From Nematostella vectensis (taxonomy: Eukaryota > Cnidaria > Anthozoa > Actiniaria > Edwardsiidae): a stretch of 64,000 nt of DNA. The notes under the pieces are model-generated. The model worked only from the letters and a program-made list of their open reading frames with translations. It searched no databases and had not been told where the DNA came from. The translations under genes and the position numbers were made by a program. Location: positions 15,053,474 to 15,117,473 of the forward strand of contig NC_064038.1 in the NCBI RefSeq assembly GCF_932526225.1, given 5' to 3'. Shown one piece after another: positions 56,925 to 64,000 of the stretch. The stretch's first letter is position 1. Every line of letters begins with the position of its first letter.

Positions 56925-57335
56925 AAGTAGTGGGGTTAGGGTTAGTTTAAGTAGTGGGGTTAGGGTTAGTTTAAGTAGTGGGGCTAGGGTTAGTTTAAGT
57001 AGTAGGGTTAGGGTTAGTTTAAGTAGTGGGGTTAGGGTTAGTTTAAATAGTAGGATTAGGGTTAGTTTAAGTAGTAGGGTTAGGGTTAGTTTAAGTAGTG
57101 GGGTTAGGGTTAGTTTAAATAGTAGGATTAGGGTTAGTTTAAGTAGTAGGGTTAGGGTTAGTTTAAGTAGTGGGGTTAGGGTTAGTTTAAGTAGGAGGGT
57201 TAGGGTTAGTTTAAGTAGGGGGGTTAGGGTTAGTTTAAGTAGTGGGGCTAGGGTTAGTTTAAGTAGTAGGGTTAGGGTTAGTTTAAATAGTAGGATTAGG
57301 GCTAGTTTAAGTAGTAGGGTTAGGGTTATTTGAAG
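56925..57335. repeat. Telomere-like 24-bp array (GGGGTTAGGGTTAGTTTAAGTAGT), about 17 units
   Basis: Every unit contains TTAGGGTTAG joined to TTTAAGTAGT. Animal telomeres are TTAGGG, so this is an interstitial or subtelomere-like composite repeat. It directly precedes the mobile element region. Confidence 0.95.
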
Positions 57336-57480
57336 TAAAAAAATAGAACTAGCGACTAACAAAGGCGACGAAAACAAACACAATTTGATGACATCAGCTT
57401 TAATCGTTGTGAATACAGAAATCTAATAATAAGTGGTACTGTCGTTCTACTCATTCATACAGCCATTACAGTCATGTGGG

Positions 57481-57703
57481 TTATTGAAGGTGCGCCATCT
57501 TTGACGCTCTCGTAAGGGAGACCTCTGTGGTATAGTCAAAGACTATGTTCGGCTGGACATTTTTGTTCAATCTATTCAGGGAAATTAATGAATCAATCAC
57601 ACCAAATTTAGTGACAATTCTTGCATTGTCATTTGCTTTCTCTATTATCTTAGCAAGAAGGGAGTTTGGATAGCATTCGAAGGATGAAGTGCGGAAGAGG
57701 TTA
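57481..57703 (-). CDS. Candidate last exon of an unrecognised gene, truncated at the element
   Basis: After the acceptor CCACCTGCAG the minus strand has 73 codons with protein-like composition (FECYPNSLLAKIIEKANDN; VQPNIVFDYTTEVSLTRAS), then a TAA stop at 57483-57481. An ATTAAA-type signal lies about 85 bases on. The exon is AT-richer than the mobile element that starts beside it, so it may be the stump of a host gene cut off by the insertion, or part of the element. The family is not recognised. Confidence 0.4.
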
Positions 57704-57964
57704 CTGCAGGTGGTTAAAGGTCGGCCATGCAAACACATGCGGCCAGAGGTGCATGGACACCTCTGCCTCCAAAGGCTCCGTAAGGGCAGCCCCCTTCCCG
57801 TGCCGTTCAGGATCTGCGGCATAGGGACGCAGTCGGAGACGCGGTTGTGCCGCCCCTGCGGAGCGAATCGTGTAGGGCAGAGGATGCTCGGCACCAAGAG
57901 GCGCGCTCGGGACTGGTTCGCACTCGTCCTGTCTGATATCGCGGCCCGCGATACGGGCAATTAG
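57689..57964 (+). CDS. Candidate small cysteine-rich ORF at the element's left side
   Basis: The frame is open for 91 codons with possible metal-ligand pairs (RPCKHM, HGHLCLQR, FRICG, RLCRPCGANR) and many basic residues. It opens into the direct repeats that precede the polymerase gene. No family was recognised. It could be a small zinc-binding protein of the element or a chance frame in GC-rich DNA. Confidence 0.3.
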   Translation: MRKRLLQVVKGRPCKHMRPEVHGHLCLQRLRKGSPLPVPFRICGIGTQSETRLCRPCGANRVGQRMLGTKRRARDWFALVLSDIAARDTGN

Positions 57965-58127
57965 AGACTGGGTGGCACAAGGCATACCCAAACACTCGCC
58001 CCGCCGGCTGCGATACGGGCAATTAGAGACTGGGTGGCACAGGGCATACCCAAACACTCGTCCTGTCTGGCACCGCAGCCCGCGATACGGGCAATTAGAG
58101 ACTGGGTGGCACAAGGCATACCCAAAC
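57925..58127. repeat. Direct repeats of about 62-72 bp just upstream of the polymerase start, about 3 units
   Basis: GCGATACGGGCAATTAGAGA, CTGGGTGGCACAAGGCATAC and CCAAACACTCG occur three times. The last copy runs straight into the ATG at 58128 (CCCAAACATGG). Placed at the 5' end of the replication gene, they may hold a promoter or replication signal; that is inference. Confidence 0.9.
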
Positions 58128-59588
58128 ATGGACGCCTACATAAAGGAGGTTCTTAATAGCATGCCTGACAAAGAGGCGCCTGCCGTACTAGCAGGGCTGG
58201 TCCAGAACATCCTGGACGAGAACATCCCCGACGATGTCAAACACAAGCTGCTTAAGCCGCTCGTACCGGCGAAAGCGTGGACAGAGGAAGTCTGGCGCGA
58301 GTTCGACCCTTTGCTGGAGTCAAAGGGCCCAGAGGGCTAAGACCCCGAGAAGTACTATTCTCTCTTCGTCGGCGGCGCCCATCTTCGGTTCCCAAGCGTG
58401 GATGCCACTCTTCGGGGCCAAGACATAAGCGCCGGTGTTTACCAGGAGATACGAGACCTCGGTGGAGCAGGTGTCATTGCTCTAAAGCCGGTTATGCGGG
58501 GGCCTGATATTAATGACGATGGCTCGGTGTGGTGGGTCTCGCACGAGCGAGAGTCTATGCGGGCAAACGCAGTGTTGCCACCGGTGCTTGAGATGGTAGA
58601 CCCCGACCGGCGTTACAGACTCTTTACGGTCGTTGGTAAGGCCCCTGCAGAGCCATTGGCGCCAATCACAGAGGAGGAAGGGCGCTCGGAGCACAAGATT
58701 GGTGGGTCATTAGTCAAAAGAGGGGGCCAAATTGCAGTCGGCACCCTGGAAGGCATCGATGCGGGTATTTGGGAGAAAGGACGAGAGTACCTCGTCTACG
58801 TGAGATACGAGCTTCGCCCTTTACCTGAGCAAAATGGTGAGCCTTGGCCAATGTTTATGCGAGAGGGAGGTGACACCTTCGCTAACTGTGTTGTGAGTTA
58901 TGTTGCCGACTTCTTGAGGAACTGCGGCACCTCGCGCTCCCTCGGTCTAACCAAGACACGAGGCAGGATCCTCGAGCGATTTGACAAGAAGCTGGGCACT
59001 ACGGGATGCACCAAAGAAAACCTCTTTGAGATGGAAAAGAAGCTCGAGGTAAAGCTGGTAGTAAACTCGGGGAAGTACAAGACTAAGGCGAGGGTCACTA
59101 TCCCTTGCCACAATAACCACGCCTGGGCGGAGTTTCCGACCGAACCACCTGCGATCACGAGCGTCCACGGCCTAGACTTCGAGGCTGAGGGGGAGCTTCG
59201 TTCGTTATGTCAGGAGAAGGCAGCGCTTCGCGCTACCAGTGCCGCCACAAAAACGCGCGAGGCAAAAGTGCGAGAGGTGCTCATTCGCTTTATAAACAGG
59301 GAGATCCCCAGAAGCACGAGGATCTGGCTGTGCGGGCGAGTTATAGTCACGCACGAAGGCAAACTGTACCGATCTGGACAGGACGGAGCGGCTATCGACA
59401 GGGCGTTTACAGACGAGACAGGACATGATCCTCAATGGCTCCCTGATGATCACCCAGCCTACCAAGGGTACACCGAAGCTACGCACTCGATGGGCGGCGC
59501 AATAGGGTATCGATTCAAGAGGTGCCAACGCCTCTTAAATACATGGACGTCTTGCGAGCGGCGCAGGTTAGTCCAAAGTGTGGAATAG
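58128..59588 (+). pseudogene. N-terminal region of the polymerase fusion, with Cys-His motif
   Basis: ATG 58128 opens MDAYIKEVLNSMPDKEAP, an acidic helical start, to a TAA at 58338. The same frame then runs on to 59588. Middle motifs include REGGDTFANCVVSYVADFL and PCHNNHAWAEFP. A conserved-looking Cys in xNCV followed by a His in HNNHAW recalls OTU/papain-like cysteine protease geometry, but this is a guess. The last 20 or so codons before 59588 look out of frame, the better frame resuming as YMDVLRAAQVSPKCG. Confidence 0.6.
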
Positions 59589-59607
59589 CAAGGAAAACTT
59601 AGGGGCG

Positions 59608-60394
59608 CAGCCTCATGCGCACATCGACATGCGTGCGGCGTACCTAGGATGCGAGGACAGTGTCTCCAGGCGGCGCCTCGGACGCCATTGATTTGGTACG
59701 GAAATACGGCTTCCCTACCAACGTGTATCGTATCGCGGATGTTGTGGGACGGCCATTGAGCGAGGTTCTTCAACTAACCGGGGCCATTCAGCTGACCGAG
59801 TGGGAGTTCTCTGCGGCCTGCCACCCCTACACTTCCGGGAGGGTAGGGCAGCACTTGGAACAAAACGAGGGCTGGATCACCACGCCAGAGCTCAAGGACC
59901 TGTTAGACTCGGGTGACCTCGTCATGGCCACGGCGAGGGAGGTGTTGTATAGCGTCGGAAAAAAGGGCTCCATCAAGTTCTCCCACTCCATCGCGTGCCA
60001 TCCCGGCGGCGAAGACTCGCAGTATCCTGAGGGTCGAGATCTCGCTGTCCGTTTCGTAGGCAAGTGCCCTCGCCATGGCGACGAGTCCTCGATCGTAGTC
60101 CGCGACCGTGAAGAACCCGCGTAACTGACAAACCTCCTTGCGGGCACCGACCACTTACTTAACTTCGAGCATGCCGACGGGGCTCATCTGATCCAATACA
60201 AAGACGGTGTCCGACGCTCACAATGGTATCATATCAGGGCCTTCGTCTTGGCGTACACAAACATAGCGTTGCGACGCATGTTGAGGCGGATTCCTCGCGA
60301 GGACGTCCTCCGAGTGTGCACAGATGCCATATACGCAAAGGCGGTGCCCAGTGGTGTAAAGCTCGTGGAGCGAAATCCGAGGTACGGAGAGTAG
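59608..60394 (+). pseudogene. Family-B-like polymerase palm region
   Basis: Motif A-like HIDMRAAYLGC places the Asp codon at 59626. Another frame covers 59660-60124 (KYGFPTNVYRIADVVG) and continues past a TAA with AHLIQYKDGVRRSQ and WYHIRAFVLAYTNIALRRM. This is the helix that in protein-primed PolBs reads as an SxxAxYAR-type motif. RVCTDAIYAK stands where YCDTDS is expected. The second Asp of DTD is present and the first is replaced by Cys, so either the family differs here or the site has decayed. Upstream exonuclease motifs were not recognised. Confidence 0.6.
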
Positions 60395-60460
60395 CGCCAC
60401 AAGAAGCTTCGGTACCAGTGGCGACCCGAAGCGGCTTGCGGTCCGAAGTAGTCGGGGAGC

Positions 60461-61640
60461 TTGGCCAAGGAGCCAAGCACTGCGCCGAGTCTGCCGTGCG
60501 ATCTTGTGGCCGCAACCTCTGCAAAGATATATCTAGCCGGCCAAGGAGGATCGGGTAAGACCGAGTGGATGGTGAGCATGTTCCTCAGCCGCAACGTTGT
60601 GGTGCTCACCCCCGAGAACGACCTCGCCAACGACCATCGCAACAACCCATGCCTCGCGGTGAAGGCTCAAACCTACCACCACTTCCTCTGCATACCAGCG
60701 GAGAAGCCGATAGAGGATGGAGACCTTCCGAGCTGGGGCACAAACTCGACCATCTCGCAGAAGTAATCATCATTGACGATTGCTGTAAGGTACAAACTAA
60801 AGTGCTACGCGCCATCCTAGAGTATCTCGCCACGCGGCCGTGTCAGGAAGTGTGTTGTGGCGACTATGGGCAGGTCACGCCCTGGAGAGATAAAGAGGGG
60901 CCCCACGATATGCTCGAGGAGTGGGCACAAGGGAACATCCGCTGGTTCGAGTCCGACTACCGCTGAATGTGTGAAGACTGCGGAAAGCCGTACAGTACTT
61001 GCGACTGCGGCTCTGCCGCGCCCTCCTCCAGGCTCCACGATATAAAGGACCGGATTTGGTGTCGACCAGATTCCCAACAGCTTGAGGTGTTTCGAGAGGA
61101 GTGGGGTGGGTTAGCGTTCGACGCGGCGATCGAGCAGGCCCACCCAAGCGATATGTGGGTGTGATCGACCAACAAGATGGGGGCTCTTGTTCAGCAGCGA
61201 TTGATAGAGCACCACAGTAAAAACTACCCCCGATTGCCAGCAACCATCCGCTTTGACTCAGATCCTAGCGTCGCGCATCGTTATCGCAAGCAAGGGCGGC
61301 CAGTGCCCGTGCCAGGCGGTGAGAAGGTCGACGCGTACAAAGGCACGGTAGTCGAGGTTCCTCTCGACGCGGTCCTTAACGGGCTTCCCCTCAAGTGGAA
61401 ATACGCGGGTTGGGGGACAGTCCACCGGGTGCAGGGCAAGACTATCCAGACTCCAAGACGTCTGTTTATCATAGACCACAGCTTAGAGGGCTGGATCACG
61501 AATGCTGTATTCACCGGCATCTCCCGCGTGCGGCGCGCCGACCAGATAGTCCGCGTGATCCCCCCCGATAACACCCGCGGTGCCTTGGCTCCCACAGAAC
61601 TGCATGCTACGCCCAGTGAAGAGCTCATTACAGCGCGAAT
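60461..61640 (+). pseudogene. SF1 (Pif1/RecD-like) helicase region
   Basis: Motif I GQGGSGKTEW lies at 60539-60568, motif II VIIIDDC about 60763-60783, motif III CGDYGQVTPW about 60856-60885, motif V TVHRVQGKTI 61417-61446 and motif VI FTGISRVRRADQI about 61510-61548. The order and wording fit SF1B helicases. A small cysteine cluster (CEDCGKPYSTCDCG, from 60970) is inserted after motif III, next to a TGA. The frame changes near 60735, between motifs I and II. Three stops fall in this part or just before it. Confidence 0.8.
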
Positions 61641-61752
61641 CAAGCGATACGCTGTAGACGACAGGCAAAAGGGTCGCACAAAGTACACGGTATCGCACCA
61701 CGTTCTAACGATAGACCATGTACTCGGCATGATTGCTGACGCGGAAAAGAAG

Positions 61753-61906
61753 TGCACGGTCTGTGGCACTCAGCTTCTGCTTCAGGGATACAAAAAGAGC
61801 CATCCCCAATGCTTCCGTATCGACCGGCTGGATGACAGCCAGGCTCCACTACGAGTGGAATGGCAGACTCACGTGCCTTAGCTGCAATAGAAGGCACAAG
61901 CGCTGA
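61753..61906 (+). pseudogene. C-terminal HNH/zinc-type nuclease motif
   Basis: CTVCGTQL, then CFRIDRLDDSQ, and in the next frame GRLTCLSCNRRHKR followed by TGA at 61904-61906. CxxC...IDRxD...CxxCNxxH is the pattern of HNH-type (endonuclease VII-like) domains. The frame moves by one between the two halves, near 61850. A role in processing element DNA is inference. Confidence 0.65.
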
Positions 61907-62880
61907 TCACGCAACGCACAACTGCGAACGCGTGAAGCCGTGCTTAGAGTACGCCGTGTAATACAACACTGGCTGTCCGGGCTCCATAACCCTCTTGAGT
62001 ATTGGGTATGCCTTGCTTGTCCACCACGGGTCCGTCGCTCGCTGTCGGCCCCTGTCCTGGAGGTCTTCCTGGTTTACGGCGATGTACACCTCCGTTCCGA
62101 CCTCTAAGGGGGCTTTTTGGCTTTGAGAGGCACGCGCCTCAGCTTTATGGCGTCTTTAGGCGCAAAGCCAGTCATGCGAGTCTTTGTTGCGTTTATGTCC
62201 GAGACGACGATTGGCAAAGCGGTAACCCACTTGCGGTTTGTTTCGCCGGATGCAAGCTCCTTCGAGTACTGCGCACGAAATAGGCGCTGTGCCAGCCAGC
62301 GATGGAAAGACTCGGCGAAAGCTTGGCTCCTGTGGTGTCCTGGCTCAGCCCGTCGGACCTCCACCCCGTGGTCCGTTAGGAGCTTTGTCGTAGCACCCTT
62401 GAACTCCGTGCCGTAATCAACCATGATTACTTTAGACCATGTGAGAGGTCCCTCTGCATAGATGTCAGCGAGTTTGCGGGAGACGACGGCCGCGCTCTTA
62501 GTCCTCAGTGGGCAGTCGGCTTTATATCGTGAAGCAACGTCAACGACAGTCAGGGCATACTTGTACCCGCAGTCGGTTGGCAAGAATAGCAGGTCCGACT
62601 GGTGGATACGGTTTGGTATCTGCTCCGAGAAGTGGGCGTAGGTAGTCATAGGGAGGGTCGTCTGTGTGTAGCTTCCGACGGGTTGCGAGCTTACCCACTT
62701 GCGCACTCCATCTATGGAGGCTGAGCCCTTGGGGAGTTTGGCATGCAGAGCGGTCACTCCCTGGAAGCCACCTCTGGCATAGTATATAGGACGAAGGAAC
62801 GCATCGAGTTCTTCGTCGGACATGCGCTTCGCCGCTATTACGTGTCGGCAATGTACTGTAACAGGTGTATCAGTCTCCAC
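61907..62880 (-). pseudogene. DDE (retroviral-fold, rve) integrase with one frameshift
   Basis: The frame from 62880 (or an inner ATG at 62823, MSDEELDAFLRPIYYARGG) gives an N-terminal helical DNA-binding-like part, then the catalytic core. First Asp in IHQSDLLFLP or FLPTDCGYKY, second in VIMVDYGTEFKG, and Glu in FAESFHRWLAQRLF. The core ends at a stop at 62104. An extra base in the A/C run near 62110 moves the remaining C-terminal part (VYIAVNQEDLQDRGRQRATD; PVLYYTAYSKHGFTR) to another frame, ending at TGA 61907-61909. Integrases of this type insert Polinton-like and Ginger elements as well as retroviruses. No reverse transcriptase is present. Confidence 0.82.
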
Positions 62881-63110
62881 CAGGCGGTTGCCGTCTGCTC
62901 GGGTAGTGCCGAGGCGGTCTTTCTGAGGTCGGTAGGCCCTCGGAGAACGACATTGGCGAATCTCTTAACGCACTCCCTGTCTGCGCGCCACAACTCGAGG
63001 CTTCGGTTAGCAACGTCACCAAAGCTACATAACCCACACATCGACGACACCTTCGGTGTTACTCGCTTAGCAGCGGCTGCTACCTCGTGCATAGCACTCC
63101 TGCTCTGCAA
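62838..63110 (-). CDS. Small ORF upstream of the integrase, unrecognised
   Basis: Ninety codons, containing SSMCGLCSFGDVANRSLEL and RADRECVKRFANVVLRG, a soluble-looking peptide with three cysteines. It overlaps the integrase start by 43 bases in another frame. Its composition is more protein-like in the first 60 residues than in the tail, so a frame change may have occurred. It may be a small structural or accessory gene of the element. Confidence 0.4.
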   Translation of the reverse strand: MQSRSAMHEVAAAAKRVTPKVSSMCGLCSFGDVANRSLELWRADRECVKRFANVVLRGPTDLRKTASALPEQTATAWWRLIHLLQYIADT

Positions 63111-63115
63111 TTATC

Positions 63116-63544
63116 TTATACGTATACGTATACGCGCAGTATGGAAAAAGGCCGCCTAGATGCAGCGCCGGAATAGCAAGACATTGTACGCCAACTCGGC
63201 GTTTTGCTGGGGATGTAGTAGTCGGACAGCTTAGGAGCCCGCATCGACTCCAGGGATTGTTTTGGCCAGGTCTGGTTGTAGAGTTTGAGCGCGTAGTCAG
63301 TGTCGGTGAAGTTTTGCTTTGCGAGGGCCCCTCTCTCGCGACTCTGCGCTTGCCAATCGAGGATTTTTTGTCGCCGCTGTTGGTAGCGTCCATAGTCTCG
63401 TTGGTATTTCTCAGCTAAGGCAGGGCTTTCATCGTTCGACAGGAACTTTGCGAGGTAGTTGCCACCAACGAATGCAGTCGCGTTTAGGACGGCGCCGCCA
63501 ACCAAAATTGCGATGGAGGCCATCGAGTAGTGTGTACGTTTCAC
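63116..63544 (-). CDS. Small single-pass membrane protein of the element
   Basis: The frame starts MKRTHYSMASIAILVGGA (the inner Met at 63523 is also possible) and has one hydrophobic segment, residues about 8-30. A charged, probably coiled segment (EKYQRDYGRYQQRRQKIL) follows, then LSDYYIPSKTP. After that the frame may run past the true end. The layout (short N-terminal membrane helix and basic coiled tail) suggests a virion-membrane or scaffold-type small protein; this is inference. It lies directly upstream of the integrase block, same strand. Confidence 0.6.
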   Translation of the reverse strand: MKRTHYSMASIAILVGGAVLNATAFVGGNYLAKFLSNDESPALAEKYQRDYGRYQQRRQKILDWQAQSRERGALAKQNFTDTDYALKLYNQTWPKQSLESMRAPKLSDYYIPSKTPSWRTMSCYSGAASRRPFSILRVYVYV

Positions 63545-63589
63545 GTGCTGTGTTTACGTGAACACGAGCTCTTGTGTTTAAATGTCTGC

Positions 63590-64000
63590 TTACTCCATGG
63601 CTAACAGTCGAGATTTGCATAGTCCGGGAACGCGAAGCGCTGTCGCCGGAGCGGCAAGCGGTCGATCCTTGATCTGCTGTGCTTTAGCGGGCGGGGTCAC
63701 GTCGTCGGCCACTACAAGTGGATTGTTAGCTCGCTGTTTGGCAGCTGGTGTACGAGTGAACGCGGCAGCTAGCTCCCGCCTACGTGTGTAGAGGCCGATC
63801 AATGACACTAAAAGACCAGCGACCCCGATAACCGAGCTGGCCGACCAAGCAGAGTTGCTTTCCGGGACTGGTGTGTGTGCCGAAGGCATCTTCGGCGCGC
63901 GCGCGCAAGCCCTCGTGTTCCTGCTGCTCGCTAGCGACCGGCGACTCAACGTGTTGCACAGCTTTCTTCTTCGCTCTGTTAAGTCGGTTCCACTTTGCCT
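63590..64000 (-). CDS. Second small membrane protein of the element, 5' part outside window
   Basis: The frame contains SSVIGVAGLLVSLIGLYTRR, a single membrane span followed by positive charges, then ELAAAF and a Pro/Ala-rich tail ending at 63590. From 63949 upward another frame (KWNRLNRAKKKAVQH, ASEQQEHEGLRARA) looks more coding. A shift in the GC repeat near 63895-63905 therefore probably separates the two parts. The gene runs off the right edge. Confidence 0.5.
   Translation of the reverse strand, partial: RQSGTDLTERRRKLCNTLSRRSLASSRNTRACARAPKMPSAHTPVPESNSAWSASSVIGVAGLLVSLIGLYTRRRELAAAFTRTPAAKQRANNPLVVADDVTPPAKAQQIKDRPLAAPATALRVPGLCKSRLLAME

Larger units (their letters stand above)
58128..61906 (+). 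pseudogene. Fused family-B-like DNA polymerase, SF1 helicase and HNH-type nuclease, broken by stops and frameshifts
   Basis: About 1,260 codons were originally collinear. N-terminal region: 58128-59588. Polymerase palm: about 59608-60394, with a motif A-like HIDMRAAYL, then YHIRAFVLAYTNIAL and a motif C-like RVCTDAIY. Helicase: 60461-61640. HNH-type end: 61753-61906. In-frame stops lie at 58338 (TAA), 60122 (TAA), 60392 (TAG), 60449 (TAG), 60964 (TGA) and 61162 (TGA). Frame changes occur near 59515, 59600-59660, 60735 and 61850. Between stops, the homologous sequence resumes in the same frame. This copy cannot make the full protein without many repairs, so it is a pseudogene. Putting the three activities in one gene suggests a replicative polyprotein. 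Confidence 0.75.
57704..64000. mobile_element. Decayed large DNA transposon or virus-like element (PolB-helicase-HNH plus DDE integrase), right end outside window
   Basis: A GC-rich block unlike the host DNA to the left. It contains a polymerase-helicase-nuclease gene on the plus strand, converging on an integrase and small membrane-protein genes on the minus strand. An integrase and a DNA polymerase in one element recall Polinton/Maverick-type self-synthesising transposons and adintoviruses. The SF1 helicase and HNH parts fused to the polymerase differ from those. No terminal inverted repeat can be shown because the right end is missing, and the left boundary is only estimated from the composition change. 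Confidence 0.75.

Noticed and set aside
56880..57383. Leucine-rich 167-codon minus-strand frame
   Set aside because: Translation of the 24-bp telomere-like array (LTLLLK repeats).
58128..61906. Helitron
   Set aside because: A Pif1-like helicase is present, but there is no HUH Rep nuclease motif, and an integrase and polymerase argue for a different type.
61907..62880. Retrovirus or LTR retrotransposon
   Set aside because: The integrase fold is retroviral-like, but there is no reverse transcriptase, gag or LTR, and a DNA polymerase and helicase lie beside it.
57700..64000. Bacterial or phage contamination
   Set aside because: The GC-rich composition and dense genes suggested it, but the genes are decayed by many stops and shifts and lack Shine-Dalgarno-led operon structure. 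The region also follows animal-type telomere-like repeats.

Overview
The window looks like animal genomic DNA, most likely from an anthozoan cnidarian such as a sea anemone. That assignment is inference. The support is spliced genes with consensus GT/AG sites in matching phases, an ADAMTS-like thrombospondin-repeat gene, a ciliary SAXO gene, a Ly6-type gene, very many minisatellites and MITEs, and TTAGGG-type repeats. There is one 200-base assembly gap (4902-5101). I saw no rRNA, intact tRNA or CRISPR array.

Layout. 1-1.7 kb: the first two exons of an unrecognised minus-strand gene. 2.2-3.6 kb: tandem arrays. 5.1-5.9 kb: one exon of a SAXO microtubule-inner-protein gene, minus strand, running into the gap. 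5.9-27 kb: no convincing gene, but MITEs, hairpins, tandem duplications and long G/C runs. 27.0-46.8 kb: one 14-exon plus-strand gene that I could assemble with every splice phase consistent (2796 coding bases). It encodes a secreted ADAMTS-like matrix protein: signal peptide, TSP1, Cys-rich/spacer region, a Pro-Gly repeat linker, six more TSP1 domains and a C-terminal PLAC domain. Several of its exon edges are tandemly duplicated with their splice sites. 46.8-55.5 kb: MITEs and a roughly 3.1-3.5 kb tandem duplication carrying a two-exon Ly6/uPAR-like gene and its broken twin. 55.9-57.3 kb: GC-rich and telomere-like tandem arrays.

57.7-64.0 kb (running off the right edge) is the most unusual part: a GC-rich, decaying large DNA transposon or virus-like element. 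Its plus strand carries one very long gene in which a family-B-type DNA polymerase palm, an SF1 (Pif1/RecD-like) helicase and a C-terminal HNH-type zinc nuclease motif follow one another. The gene is broken by at least six in-frame stops and four or five frameshifts. It converges on a minus-strand DDE (retroviral-fold) integrase, and the two stop codons abut in the palindrome TGATCA. Beyond the integrase lie small membrane-protein genes. Integrase plus polymerase recalls Polinton/Maverick-type self-synthesising elements, but the fused helicase and nuclease are not part of the classical Polinton set. The gene order suggests a replicative polyprotein that copies the element and an integrase that inserts it. 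The copy here appears dead.
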